From assembly GCF_000426345.1 (NCBI RefSeq), contig NZ_AUFE01000004.1, positions 124,001 through 188,000 on the forward strand: a stretch of 64,000 bases of DNA, written 5' to 3'. The notes below the pieces were generated by a model that had not been told where the DNA came from, did no database searches, and saw only the letters and a program-made list of their open reading frames with translations. The translations under genes were made by a program, and so were the position numbers. This DNA comes from Cupriavidus phytohabitans. Its GTDB lineage: Bacteria > Pseudomonadota > Gammaproteobacteria > Burkholderiales > Burkholderiaceae. Below are positions 24,951 to 34,566 of this stretch, piece after piece. Every line of letters starts with the position of its first letter. Position 1 is the stretch's first letter.

Positions 24951-25760
24951 CTATGCCGGGCGCTTGCGCCGGGCGGCGGGCCGATTCAGCACCACCCACG
25001 CCGGTGCATGGTCGCTGGGGTGATCCTCGCCGCGGACCCAGGTGTCGACGCCCGCATCGCGCAGCCGCGGGGCCAGGTCCGCGCTCAGCAGCAGGTGGTC
25101 GATGCGCAGCCCGGAGTTGGTCTGCCAGTGCTGGCGGAAGTAGTCCCAGAAGGTGTAGATGCGTTCCTCGCCATAGTGCGTGCGTAACGCATCGGTCCAG
25201 CCTTGCGCCAGCAGGCGTGCGTAGGCCTCGCGGCTTTCCGGCTGCAGCAGCGCGTCCTTGCGCCACGAGCGCGGGTTGTAGATGTCTACGTCGGTGGGGA
25301 CCACGTTGTAGTCGCCCGCCAGCACCACCGGGTGGCCGCTGTCGAACAGCGTCTGCGCATGGTCGATCAGCCGCGCGAACCAGGCCAGCTTGTAGTCGAA
25401 CCTGGGCCCGGGCTGCGGATTGCCGTTGGGCAGGTACAGGCAGCCAACCAGGATCCCGTGCACGGCTGCCTCCAGGTAGCGGCTGTGGCTGTCGTCGGGA
25501 TCGCCGGGCAGGCCACGGCGCACTTCCACCGGCTCGGCGCCGCGCGCCAGGATGGCAACGCCGTTCCATGACTTCTGGCCGTGCCAGACGGCGCCGTAGC
25601 CGGCCTCGCGCAGTTCGCGCGCGGGAAAGCTCTCGTCGGCGGTCTTCAGTTCCTGCAGGCAGGCCACGTCGGGCGCCTCGCGCTCCAGCCAGTGGCGCAG
25701 CGCGCCGATCCGGCTGCGGATGCCGTTGATGTTGAACGTGGCGATCTTGATGGCGGGCAT
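24951..25760 (-). CDS. xthA: Exodeoxyribonuclease III
   Basis: A 269-residue AP endonuclease/3'-5' exonuclease of the ExoIII family (endonuclease/exonuclease/phosphatase fold). Motifs: IATFNINGIRSR, LQELKT (metal-binding Glu), AGDYNVVPTDVDIYNP and the catalytic end SDHAPAWV. It repairs abasic sites and 3'-blocked ends. The ATG of MPAIKIATFN is chosen because the fold starts there. Single gene; the gap to the BON gene upstream is about 100 bases. Confidence 0.95.
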   Translation of the reverse strand: MPAIKIATFNINGIRSRIGALRHWLEREAPDVACLQELKTADESFPARELREAGYGAVWHGQKSWNGVAILARGAEPVEVRRGLPGDPDDSHSRYLEAAVHGILVGCLYLPNGNPQPGPRFDYKLAWFARLIDHAQTLFDSGHPVVLAGDYNVVPTDVDIYNPRSWRKDALLQPESREAYARLLAQGWTDALRTHYGEERIYTFWDYFRQHWQTNSGLRIDHLLLSADLAPRLRDAGVDTWVRGEDHPSDHAPAWVVLNRPAARRKRPA

Positions 25761-25859
25761 GGGCACCTTGCGCGTTGGAACGAGGCCGGCCGGCACAAGT
25801 GCCGGCCGGGGGCATCTGCGGCGCGCGCCGGCGCTACGCCGGCGCGCTGCTGCCGCACC

Positions 25860-27014
25860 TCACGCGCGCCACGTGCTGCCGGTCGCCTCGGACGTGCCCG
25901 TGCTGCCGGCGCTGGTGCCGTGGTCCTCGCGCCGCACCCGGATGTCGTTGTTGACTTCCTTCACGCCGTAGGTGCCGTCGGCCAGGTCCTCAATGTAGTA
26001 CTTCTGGCCGCGCTCGCGCACAGAACCTGTCAGCGACACCACGCCTTCCTTGACGTCGACGCTGACATCGCTGACGTCGACGCCGCGCGCATAGCTGAGC
26101 CGCTCGCAGATCTGGTCGCGGATGCGGTCATCGCTGCGCTGGTAGCCGCGCGGGCCAGCCTTGCGCTCGTGCTCGCGCTGGTCGGTGCCGAACAGGTCGC
26201 CGACCGCTTCGCCGATGCGGCGGCCGAGGTTGTAGAGCACGCCACGGTCTTCGCGGTCATCGTCGCGATAGTCTTCCCGGTCATCGGTTTCCCAGCCACG
26301 CTGCCGTGCCGCCTCGCGGCTGTAGCGCTGGCCGTACCGCTGCTCGTCCTCGCGCTCGTCGCGGTCCTCGGTCCAGTAGCGGGTGTCGCTGCGCAGGTCG
26401 CGGAAGTAGGCGTCGCGGTTGCGCGCGCGCGCCGACTCATATGGGTCGCGCGCGCGTTCGACGCTTTCGCGCCACTGGCCTTCGGCGTGGTCGTCATCGC
26501 GCTGCCAGGCTTGCGGATCGCGCCATTCGCCGGCGCGTTCCCAGCCATAGCCACCGTTCAGGCCGTAGCGCAGGCTGCTGCCGGCGCGGCGGCGATAGCG
26601 CTCTTCGTCCTGGTCGCGCTCATACTGGCGTCCTTCATCGCCCTGGTAGCGCTGAGAGCCCTGAGAGCCCTCATAGTCCTGTTGGCCTCGATAGTCCTGG
26701 CCACCGCGGTAGCGCTGCTGGCTGCGGCTGCCGTAGTCACTGCGGTAACCGCTGCCGTAACCGCTGCGGTAATCACTGCGGTAATCGCCGCCGCCGCCGT
26801 ACTCACCTTGCGTCGGCCGTTCCGGATACCGGCGGGCGCCGTACTCGTCACTGTAGCCGCCGGCCTGGCGCGCCGGGCCACCGTAGCTGGTCTGGCCCGG
26901 CGTCAGCTGCTGGCGACGGCGCTGCGTTTGCCAGCGGTCGCGTTCGGATTCCGGTTGCCAGTCGTCGTCGTCCCACGCCTGGCGGCGTTCGCGTTCGTCG
27001 TAGTAGTAGCTCAT
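25860..27014 (-). CDS. Large low-complexity protein with BON domain
   Basis: A 384-residue protein. Residues 1-300 are highly charged and disordered, with Arg/Asp/Glu/Tyr/Gly/Gln repeats (SDYRSGYGSGYRSDYGS and similar). Residues about 305-370 form a BON domain (DDRIRDQICERLSY, VSVDVKEGVVSLTGSV, YIEDLADGTYGVKEVNNDIRV), a lipid- or envelope-associated fold seen in OsmY and related stress proteins. No signal peptide is visible. The ATG has AGGAAA upstream. Similar long BON proteins occur in Burkholderiales; function unknown. The region 27015-27240 upstream shows no gene. Confidence 0.85.
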   Translation of the reverse strand: MSYYYDERERRQAWDDDDWQPESERDRWQTQRRRQQLTPGQTSYGGPARQAGGYSDEYGARRYPERPTQGEYGGGGDYRSDYRSGYGSGYRSDYGSRSQQRYRGGQDYRGQQDYEGSQGSQRYQGDEGRQYERDQDEERYRRRAGSSLRYGLNGGYGWERAGEWRDPQAWQRDDDHAEGQWRESVERARDPYESARARNRDAYFRDLRSDTRYWTEDRDEREDEQRYGQRYSREAARQRGWETDDREDYRDDDREDRGVLYNLGRRIGEAVGDLFGTDQREHERKAGPRGYQRSDDRIRDQICERLSYARGVDVSDVSVDVKEGVVSLTGSVRERGQKYYIEDLADGTYGVKEVNNDIRVRREDHGTSAGSTGTSEATGSTWRA

Positions 27015-27240
27015 GCTGGTTTCCTGATATGTGAATGACGCCATATACGGACAGGCACAAAGGTGCCCGCAGGTCCGCTGACGGGTAATCAGGAAACGGC
27101 AAGATTCGTACCGTGCGGCAGCCGCGCGCCTGCGGCGCAGGTGACGCCGCGGGCCATGCAAGCCTTGCAGACCTTGTAAGGGATGCAGGGTGCGGAAGCG
27201 GGACAAATGCCTCGATGGCCACAACAGCGCGGCGTGCGGA

Positions 27241-27636
27241 CTAGCGTACGAAAGGCAGCGCCAGCAACGCATTGCGCAGCTCGGCCGGCCCCGGCTGTAC
27301 CGCGTTGCCGAAGCGCGTTCGCACCAGCAGCACCACGTCGGTATCGGTGCAGTTGTGGAAGGCGGCGTGCACGGCGCTCAGCCCGCTGCCGGTGCGGGCG
27401 GTGCCGACCTGCCGCACGCCGACCATGTCCGCGAGTTCTGGCGACAGGAACGACACCGCCAACGCCGGGTGTTCCTGCTGCTGATGCCATGGCATGCAGC
27501 CGGTATAGGCGGCAGGCGTGGCGGCGCAGCCGGCCAGCGCGAGCACGGTCGCGGCCAGCAAGACGGCGGCACTGCGGCGGCGCCGAGCCGCTTCAGCGAT
27601 AGACGACGTCATCGGCGGCCGCGCGCTGGAATTCAT
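27241..27636 (-). CDS. YcfL family (DUF1425) lipoprotein
   Basis: A 131-residue lipoprotein: basic n-region (RRRRSAAVLLAATVLALAGC) with lipobox LAGC, then a beta-rich domain resembling YcfL/DUF1425. In E. coli ycfL is next to lpoB, and here it overlaps the end of a broken lpoB-like gene, which supports the call. The ATG at 27636 has GGAG eight bases upstream; ATG 27612 is the alternative. It still looks intact although its partner is broken. Confidence 0.7.
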   Translation of the reverse strand: MNSSARPPMTSSIAEAARRRRSAAVLLAATVLALAGCAATPAAYTGCMPWHQQQEHPALAVSFLSPELADMVGVRQVGTARTGSGLSAVHAAFHNCTDTDVVLLVRTRFGNAVQPGPAELRNALLALPFVR

Positions 27637-28118
27637 AGATGCCGCTCCAGACCACTTCGCCGGTCTCGACTTCCACCAGCTCGAACGCTGATGAACTGGA
27701 TGCGCGCCTGCGCGGCGCGGTCGAGGTTGATGCGCAGCCGGTCGACGATCAGTTGCCGGTCCATCGGCTGGGCGCTGTCGCTGACGAAGTAGGCGCTGTC
27801 CAGCGCGATGCGCGGGCGCTTGCCGTCCGGTCCCGGTGCGAAACGTGCCTGGGCCAGGATGTCGCGCATCATCAGGTCGGACATCGAGACGATGTCGTGG
27901 CCTTCCGGGCCGACGCCGGAGACCGGGCCCTTGCGGCCCGCGTCCAGGTCGGTGGCGGCCACGCCGGCGGCGTTAGGCGCCGTGGCTAGACAGCCAGCGA
28001 GCAACGCTGGCAGCATCAGTGCCAGCCCGCAAGCGGCCATCCCGGCAAGCCGCCGCGTCGTGGCGGCTGCCGGGATGGTGCCCGCGGGTTCCCCCGCCTT
28101 CCCTGCCGCCCATGGCAT
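27593..28118 (-). pseudogene. lpoB: Broken LpoB-like lipoprotein gene
   Basis: The 5' part encodes a lipoprotein signal (ALMLPALLAGC) and the first half of an LpoB-type penicillin-binding-protein activator (SMSDLMMRDILAQA, DSAQPMDRQLIVDRLRINLDRAAQARIQF). The frame then changes at about 27690: in another frame the sequence continues with the end of the same family (VEVETGEVVWSGIYEF), stopping at 27593. Compared with the family, some 60 codons between the two parts are missing, so an internal deletion has joined them out of frame. LpoB proteins stimulate PBP1B; this copy cannot make the activator domain. It overlaps the start of the ycfL-like gene. Confidence 0.82.
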
Positions 28119-28468
28119 GTGCCCTGGCGGCTCCCCGTGTTGCCGGTGTGCCGGCTTTTTGCTTGTCCACGGTTCCTTCCCCGATTTCCCGATGTCTGCC
28201 GCGTCCGTTTGCGCCGCTCTTGCGGCTCATTTGCGGCTCATTTGCGGCGATGATAGGAGCGCGTGCGCGGCGGCGCCTCCCTGAAACATGGGATGGGCAA
28301 GCGACGGCGGCTGTGCCATGGATAGGGCTGGTGCAGGCACGCCGCGGCGGCGCTTGTGTTTACCCTGAAAACCGGCCCGTGCCACGCCCGCGACTCCGGG
28401 GGATATGTCAGAATCCGCCGGCAACCCGTCGCGCCGGCGCAACGGCCAGGCCCCGCAACCACACTGGC

Positions 28469-29143
28469 ATGACAAGCACAACCAGAGTCCTGATCGTCGA
28501 AGATGACCCGGCGGCGCAGAGCCGCCTGGTGCAGGCCGTCGAGATGCATGCGCCCTTCAGCACCGTGACCGGCCGCGCCGGCAGCGTCGCCGACGCGCTT
28601 GCCTGGCTGGCGCTGCACCAGCCCGACGTGCTGCTGTGCGACCTGGGCCTGCCGGACGGCAGCGGCATTGCCGTGATACGCCAGGCGCGCGAACGTTATC
28701 CCGCGTGCGAATGCATGGTGGTCACGGTGTTCGGCGACGACCAGCACGTGCTGGCCAGCATCGAAGCCGGCGCCATCGGCTACCTGCTCAAGGACGAGAC
28801 CACCGACCGCATCGCCGCTTCGATCGGCGAACTGCGCGCCGGCGGCTCGCCGATGAGCCCGCTGATCGCGCGCCAGGTGGTCAACCGCCTGCGCGGCGAG
28901 CCCGCCGAGGCCGCAGGCCGCGATAACGCCGCCCAGCGCAGCGTGGCGCTGTCCGCGCGCGAGAGCGAGATCCTCGACCTGATCTCGCGCGGCTACACCT
29001 ATGCCGAGACCGCGCGCTATGTCGGGCTGAGCGTGCATACCGTGCAATCGCATATCAAGAACATCTACGGCAAGCTGGCGGTGCGCTCGCGAGGCGAAGC
29101 CGTGTTCGAGGCCGCCAAGCTCGGCCTGCTCAAGTCCCTGTAG
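28469..29143 (+). CDS. NarL/LuxR-type response regulator
   Basis: A 224-residue regulator: receiver domain with acidic pocket VEDD, phospho-Asp in LLCDLGLPDG and Lys in YLLKDET, then a LuxR-type helix-turn-helix (LSARESEILDLISRGYTYAETARYVGLSVHTVQSHIKNIYGKL). It is eleven bases from the sensor kinase gene, so they form a pair. The regulon is unknown. There is no sign that it senses nitrate. Confidence 0.93.
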   Translation: MTSTTRVLIVEDDPAAQSRLVQAVEMHAPFSTVTGRAGSVADALAWLALHQPDVLLCDLGLPDGSGIAVIRQARERYPACECMVVTVFGDDQHVLASIEAGAIGYLLKDETTDRIAASIGELRAGGSPMSPLIARQVVNRLRGEPAEAAGRDNAAQRSVALSARESEILDLISRGYTYAETARYVGLSVHTVQSHIKNIYGKLAVRSRGEAVFEAAKLGLLKSL

Positions 29144-29154
29144 CGTCCCGCGCC

Positions 29155-31074
29155 ATGCCGCCAACCTGGTTGCGACTCACCCGGACCGTGCTTGCCGTGC
29201 TTGCGTTGCTTGCCGTACTGCTGCCGCTGTCGTGGCTGGCGTCGCCGGCCCGCGGCGCTGCGCCGGCCGCAAGCGACGGGCTGGTGGAGCTGGCCCGGGC
29301 CGTGCGCAGCGCCACGCTGCGCGACGGCAGCGTGCTGCCGGCGCAGCCGCTGACGCTGCCGGACTACTGGGACCGTGCGCTGCCGGGCAAGTCCGGCACG
29401 GCGGTCTACGAACTGCGCTTCGACCGCGGCTGGCCGGCGGCGGCAGCGGCAGGGCTGTTCGTGCCGTGGGCGGGCGGCAGCTACGAGGTGCGCCTGAACG
29501 GCATATTGGTCGCGGCTGGCGGCAGCCTGACCGCGCCGTCATCCGCGCTGGCCAAGCGCCCGTACTATGTGCCGTTGCCGCCGGAGCTGGTGCGCGAGCA
29601 CGGCAATACGCTGCGCATCACGGTGGCGGCGCGCGCGTTTTCACGAGCCGGCCTGCTGCCGGTCACGGTGGGGCCGGCCAAGGCGGTGCGCGCGCGCTAC
29701 CAGGACGCGTTCATGGCGCGCGTGGCCGGGCCCTTCATCGTTGCCGTCCTCGGCGCCGTGCTCGGCACCATCGCGCTGCTGATCTGGTGGCGCCAGCGCG
29801 ATCCGCTGTTCGGCCTGTACGGCCTGGCCGAGATCGCCTGGAGCATTCGGCTGCTCGACTATTTCGTCGATGACCTGGCACTGCCGCCGGAGCTGCGGGG
29901 CTATATCGTCGCCGCCGCGCGCGAGGTCTTCCTCGGCGCCATCGCCAAATTCTGCCTGCTGGTGATCCGCGTGCCCTGGCGCTGGCTGCACCGCACGCTC
30001 AACGCCTACCTGTGGCTGGCGCTGCCGGTGCTGGCGCCGCTGGCCGCGCTGTCGAGCCATCCACTGGTGTTCCCACTGAGCTGGCTGGCCAAGGTCGGCA
30101 TCATCCTGACGGTTTCGGTTGCGCTGGTGTGGGCCGCGCTGCGGCATCCGAGCCGCGAGGCCAGGCTGCTGGCCGCCACCGTGGGCGTGTCGGCGGTGCT
30201 GTTCCTGGGCGACTGGCTGCGCGTGTGGCTGACCGGCGACTACTACTGGGTGCGCTCGATGACCCGCTACGTCTCGGTGCCGTTCAGCGTGGTGATGGCG
30301 TGGATGCTGGTGGAGCGCTATACCAGCGCGGTGCGCAGCCTGCAGCGCGCCAACCAGGTGCTGAGCGAACCCGTGGCGCAGCGCGAGGCCGAGTTGCGCG
30401 CGGTATTCGCACGCGCGCAGAAGATCGCCGCCGAGCAGACCGCGCTGCGCGAGCGCAGCCGCATCCTGCGCGACATGCACGACGGCCTCGGCAGCCAGCT
30501 GGTCACCACGCTGTCGATGCTGGAGTCGGGCCAGCCCAGCCGCGCGCAAATCGCCGGGCAGGTGCGGCATGCGCTGGACTCGCTCAAGCTCTCCATCGAT
30601 GCCATGCAGGACACCGGCGGCGACCTCGCGGCGGTGCTGGGCAATCTGCGCTACCGGCTGGGGCCGCGCATCGAAGAGGCCGGCATCGCCATCCACTGGC
30701 AGGTCGAGCGGCTGCCGGTGCTGCCCCACTTCACCGCGCGCAAGGTGCAGGAGCTGCAGTACCTGCTGCTCGAGGGCATCACCAACGTGCTGCAGCACGC
30801 CAACGCCAGCGCGATCACGCTGGCCGCGCATGCCGACCCGGTGGCGCAGGTGATCCGCATCAGGCTGGCCGATGACGGGCGCGGCTTCGACACCGGCGCC
30901 ACGCGCGGCGGGCGCGGGCTGCGCAATATGCAGGTGCGTGCGGCAGCGATCAGCGGGCGGCTGCAACTGCAATCGCTGCCGGGCCAGACCACGCTGACGA
31001 TCGAGCTGCCGCTCGCGCCGCCGGCGGAAGAGGAGGACGGCGAGGAAGGGGAGGCGCTGGCACCCACGGCATGA
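29155..31074 (+). CDS. Sensor histidine kinase, 7TM-DISM/HisKA_3 type
   Basis: A 639-residue kinase. A signal-like first helix, an extracellular beta-sandwich (about 45-180; jelly-roll type as in 7TMR-DISM sensors), about seven membrane helices (185-400), a coiled coil, a HisKA_3 domain with the phospho-His in RSRILRDMHDGLGSQL, and a HATPase with NVLQHANASA and DDGRGFD. It pairs with the LuxR-type regulator upstream. An acidic Glu-rich tail (EEEDGEEGE) ends it. Extracellular ligand unknown. Confidence 0.92.
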   Translation: MPPTWLRLTRTVLAVLALLAVLLPLSWLASPARGAAPAASDGLVELARAVRSATLRDGSVLPAQPLTLPDYWDRALPGKSGTAVYELRFDRGWPAAAAAGLFVPWAGGSYEVRLNGILVAAGGSLTAPSSALAKRPYYVPLPPELVREHGNTLRITVAARAFSRAGLLPVTVGPAKAVRARYQDAFMARVAGPFIVAVLGAVLGTIALLIWWRQRDPLFGLYGLAEIAWSIRLLDYFVDDLALPPELRGYIVAAAREVFLGAIAKFCLLVIRVPWRWLHRTLNAYLWLALPVLAPLAALSSHPLVFPLSWLAKVGIILTVSVALVWAALRHPSREARLLAATVGVSAVLFLGDWLRVWLTGDYYWVRSMTRYVSVPFSVVMAWMLVERYTSAVRSLQRANQVLSEPVAQREAELRAVFARAQKIAAEQTALRERSRILRDMHDGLGSQLVTTLSMLESGQPSRAQIAGQVRHALDSLKLSIDAMQDTGGDLAAVLGNLRYRLGPRIEEAGIAIHWQVERLPVLPHFTARKVQELQYLLLEGITNVLQHANASAITLAAHADPVAQVIRIRLADDGRGFDTGATRGGRGLRNMQVRAAAISGRLQLQSLPGQTTLTIELPLAPPAEEEDGEEGEALAPTA

Positions 31075-31160
31075 TCGTGCCGTGGCGGCTGCATGCCAGG
31101 GCGCAGGCCGGGCGATGAGCGGAGCAGCCCTCCGTCACCGCCCGCTGGAAGCCTTGCTTG

Positions 31161-31772
31161 TTACTTCTTGGTGGCAGGCTTCGTTGACGAGGTCTTGGCC
31201 GTCTTGCTGCTCGCCGCCGCCCTGGCCGGCGCTGCGGCGCTCGCGGTGGTGGCCGGTGCCGGTTCGATCTTCGACTTGCTGAAGGCGAAATAGCACTCGG
31301 TGTTGCTGTTCTGCGCCCATTCCGAGTCGCTCGTGGCCAGCACGCCGGTGACATTGATCTTGTCGCCGGTCGACAGGTTGCTGATCTTCTTCTGGTTGAC
31401 CATCAGCGCGTCCCGCATCAGCGCCTTGCCGGTGCAGCTCGGGTTGACCGAATCCTTGAAGTAGACCGCGATCTTGTCGCTCGACACGCCGGCCAGCCCG
31501 TCGACCCGGGTGATGCGGGTAACCGTGCCGGACACCAGGATCGCCTGCTGGTCCCACTTCTTCTTGGCCGTGATCTCGTTCTTCTTCCAGTCTGTCCAGA
31601 TATCGCCCAGTGATGCCTGCTTCGGATCCGCCAGCATGCGGAAGTCTCCGCTGAGCACGTCGCCCGTGCTGTCCAGCGCGCCGCTGATGCCTGACATGGC
31701 CCCGTCCATCGATTCACACCCCGCCAGCAGGCTGGCCAGCGCCAGTGCCAATACCACCTTTCCGGATTTCAT
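31161..31772 (-). CDS. OB-fold (tRNA_anti-like) lipoprotein
   Basis: A 203-residue lipoprotein: MKSGKVVLALALASLLAGC with a clear lipobox, a helical stretch, then an OB-fold of the tRNA_anti-like family (AILVSGTVTRITRVDGLAGVSSDKIAVYF, GDKINVTGVL) and an Ala/Thr/Lys-rich disordered tail. Members are exported and of unknown function. GAGGAG precedes the ATG by nine bases. It converges on the sensor kinase gene. Confidence 0.78.
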   Translation of the reverse strand: MKSGKVVLALALASLLAGCESMDGAMSGISGALDSTGDVLSGDFRMLADPKQASLGDIWTDWKKNEITAKKKWDQQAILVSGTVTRITRVDGLAGVSSDKIAVYFKDSVNPSCTGKALMRDALMVNQKKISNLSTGDKINVTGVLATSDSEWAQNSNTECYFAFSKSKIEPAPATTASAAAPARAAASSKTAKTSSTKPATKK

Positions 31773-31899
31773 TTCTTTTTTTCTCCTCGATCGGGTCAGC
31801 CCCGTCGGCCGACGCCGCGCATTGTAGCGTACGCACGCCAAGAGCTGACAGAAGTGGCAAAAAGGCGATAAAACCCGGAAATAACCCCCGTTCGGGGGA

Positions 31900-33138
31900 T
31901 CAGCGCCCCCCGTTTCCTGACGGCAGCATCCGCACCGCCAGCGCGGCCAGGGACGTGGCCGTGGCGAGCGCTGCCACGCCCGTCCAGCCGGCATGCGCCA
32001 GAGCCAGGCTGCCGAGCGCTGCACCTGCCGCCATGCCGGCAAACATGCAGACGAACAGCACCGCGTTCAGCCGGCTGCGTGCGCCCGGGTCGATGCCATA
32101 GACGATGGTCTGGTGCGCGACCAGCGTCACCTGCACGCCCAGGTCGAAGCCGACGGCGGCGGCCACCAGCAGCCCGAGTTGCGCCTGCGGCGACAGCCAT
32201 GGCGCCAGCAGCATGGCGGCAAAGGACAGCGCGGCGAGCGCGGCGCCGAGCCGGGTCACCGCCTGCGGGCCGCGGTGGTCGGCGATGCGGCCGGCGATCG
32301 GGGCGCCCAGCGCGCCTGCCGCACCGGCCAGCCCGAACGCGCCGGCGGCTTCGCTGCCAAGGTGGAACGGGGCGCCATGCAGCATTACCGCCAGCGTCGA
32401 CCAGAACGCGCTGAAGCCGACCGACAGCAACGCCTGCGCCAGCGCGGCGCGGCGCAGGTCGCCATGCCGGCGCCACAGCGTCAGCAACGAGCCGAGCAGC
32501 GCGCGGTAGGGCATCACCGCGGTCGGGGCGAATCGCGGCAGGCTGCGCTGCGCCACCAGCGCCATCGCGGCGATGCTGCCGGCGGCGGCGATCAGCATCG
32601 CGCGCCAGCCGAAATGCGCGGCGATAAAGCCGCTGACCACGCGCGACAGCAGGATGCCGAGCAGCAGCCCGGTCATGACCGTGCCCACCACCTTGCCACG
32701 CTGCGCGTCGGGCGCCAGCGCCGCCGCGGCGGGCACGATGTCCTGCGCCATCGTGGCGGACAGGCCGATGGCCAGGCTCGCCGCCAGCACCATGCCGATG
32801 CCGGGCGCCAGCCCGGCCAGCAGCAGGGCGGCCGCCAGTGCCGCCGACTTGGCCAGGATGATGCGGCGGCGGTCGAAGCGGTCGCCGAGCGGTGCCAGCA
32901 GCAGGATGCCCAGCGCATAGCCAAGCTGCGTCAGCGTCGGGATGGCGCCAACAGCCGTGCCCGAGGTGTGCAGGTCCGGCCCCATGATGCCGAGCATGGG
33001 CTGGCTGTAGTACAGCGAGGCGACGGCGAGGCCGGCGGCAGTGGCAAGCATCAATACCAGGCGCGCCGGCAGTGCCGGCGCCGGGGCCGGCGATGGCGTC
33101 GCGGCCGCAGTGGCGGGCGAGGTGGAAAGGCAGGACAT
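31900..33138 (-). CDS. MFS transporter, YnfM/drug-efflux like
   Basis: A 412-residue major facilitator with 12 predicted helices. The loop 2-3 motif is LAPLGDRFDRRRIIL, and the second-half counterpart is APIAGRIADHRGP. The opening (AAGLAVASLYYSQPMLGIMG) is that of the YnfM-like arabinose/drug efflux branch. The substrate is unknown. It is divergent from a LysR gene, the usual pairing for such exporters. The N-terminus begins with a Pro/Ala-rich tail of about 25 residues. Confidence 0.88.
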   Translation of the reverse strand: MSCLSTSPATAAATPSPAPAPALPARLVLMLATAAGLAVASLYYSQPMLGIMGPDLHTSGTAVGAIPTLTQLGYALGILLLAPLGDRFDRRRIILAKSAALAAALLLAGLAPGIGMVLAASLAIGLSATMAQDIVPAAAALAPDAQRGKVVGTVMTGLLLGILLSRVVSGFIAAHFGWRAMLIAAAGSIAAMALVAQRSLPRFAPTAVMPYRALLGSLLTLWRRHGDLRRAALAQALLSVGFSAFWSTLAVMLHGAPFHLGSEAAGAFGLAGAAGALGAPIAGRIADHRGPQAVTRLGAALAALSFAAMLLAPWLSPQAQLGLLVAAAVGFDLGVQVTLVAHQTIVYGIDPGARSRLNAVLFVCMFAGMAAGAALGSLALAHAGWTGVAALATATSLAALAVRMLPSGNGGR

Positions 33139-33289
33139 GGTCGGTATCCCTGAATCAGGTGATTTCGTTGAAAAAGGCAGATCCGCAATCGACGCAATCG
33201 GTGCAGTGGATGCGATGGATGCAGATGTTGTCCCGCCCCCGCCTTTTCTGGTAGAGGTGTGCGGTGAACAACGGCTATACGAGGCGCGC

Positions 33290-34330
33290 ATGACCAGACC
33301 GCGAACCATCGCAGTGCCCAAGGCACGGGCCGACAGCCTGGACCCTGCTCCGGCCAGCGCCGGCGCCGACCGCATCGAACTGCTGCAGACCTTCGTGCGC
33401 ATCGTCGAGGCGGGCAGCCTGTCGCAGGCCGCCGCGCAACTGCGGACCACGCAGCCCACGGTCAGCCGCCGCCTGCAGGCGCTGGAGCGGCAACTGGGCG
33501 TGCGCCTGCTGCAGCGCTCCACGCATGCGATGAAGCTGACCGAAGACGGCGAGCGCTGCTACGAGCGCGCCAAGGCGCTGGTCGGCGACTGGGCGACGCT
33601 TGAGGCTGACCTGCGCGGCGCCGGCTACGCGCCCGAAGGCACCCTGCGCGTGGTGGTGCCGCATGCCTTCGGCCAGGACCTGATGGTGCCGCCGCTGGCA
33701 GCCTACATGCACCAGTACGGCCAGGTCGCGGTGGAGTGGCTGCTGCATGACCGCACCCCGGACTTCATCGCCGAGGCCATCGATTGCGCCGTGCATGTCG
33801 GGGAGGTACGCGAGCCTGGAATGGTTGCTGTCAGGCTGGCCGAAGTGCCGCGCCTGGCGGTTGGCGCGCCGGCGCTGTTCGAAGGCCGGCGGCTGCCGCG
33901 CCAGCCCGAGGAACTGGAGGCGCTGCCCTGGCTGGCGCTGCACACCTTCTACCGCCAGGCGATGACGCTGTCGCACGCGGCCAGCGGCGACTGCCGCGAA
34001 CTCCGGTTCCGGCCGCGGCTGAGCACCGACAGCCTGTACGCGTTGCGCGCTGCGGCGCTGCAAGGGCTGGGCGTCGGCGTGGGCTCGGCGTGGATCTTCG
34101 CCGACGACATCGCGCGCGGCGATCTGCTGCACCTGTTGCCCGAGTGGCAGGCCGAGCCGCTGCCGGTCTACCTGGTCTATCCCTACGCCAGCTTCTACCC
34201 CGCGAGGCTCAGGTTGTTCATCGATGCGATGCGCGAGGCTGTGCCTGCCATGGCTGGCGTGCAGCCGCCGCGCGCGCGGCGCAGGCAGGCACAGGCCGCG
34301 GCCAGCAAATCCACGGCCGGAAAGCGATAG
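33290..34330 (+). CDS. LysR-family transcriptional regulator
   Basis: A 346-residue LTTR with about 25 extra residues before the helix-turn-helix (RIELLQTFVRIVEAGSLSQAAAQLRTTQPTVSRRLQALERQLGVRLLQR) and a basic Ala-rich tail. Divergent from the MFS exporter gene, its likely target. The interval 33139-33289 includes a run of imperfect 9-base units (GCAATCGAC, GCAATCGGT, GCAGTGGAT, GCGATGGAT, about 33187-33222). The ATG at 33290 is the start that best fits; the reading frame is open further up. Confidence 0.88.
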   Translation: MTRPRTIAVPKARADSLDPAPASAGADRIELLQTFVRIVEAGSLSQAAAQLRTTQPTVSRRLQALERQLGVRLLQRSTHAMKLTEDGERCYERAKALVGDWATLEADLRGAGYAPEGTLRVVVPHAFGQDLMVPPLAAYMHQYGQVAVEWLLHDRTPDFIAEAIDCAVHVGEVREPGMVAVRLAEVPRLAVGAPALFEGRRLPRQPEELEALPWLALHTFYRQAMTLSHAASGDCRELRFRPRLSTDSLYALRAAALQGLGVGVGSAWIFADDIARGDLLHLLPEWQAEPLPVYLVYPYASFYPARLRLFIDAMREAVPAMAGVQPPRARRRQAQAAASKSTAGKR

Positions 34331-34566
34331 GCGACGCTCGCGGCGACTGCGCGAAGCGCTCCGGCGGCATCGCCGTCGCTGCGCGTGCAAGCACGATTTC
34401 CTGCCCCCGGCGCGTGCATTTTGCCCTGATGCGGGGCATTTTCTGCACCCCGTTTGCGCATCGTCAAAATGATCGGAATTCTTGCTTCAGGCCTGGAAAA
34501 CGCAACCGATAGCCGGGGGGAAAGCCAATCCCTTGCCAGCCCTTTCCTGCCAGTCCAGCCGAGCCG

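Noticed and set aside
28469..31074. NarX/NarL nitrate two-component system
   Set aside because: The kinase has a 7TM-DISM-type sensor rather than the NarX periplasmic P-box helices, so the nitrate role is not supported.
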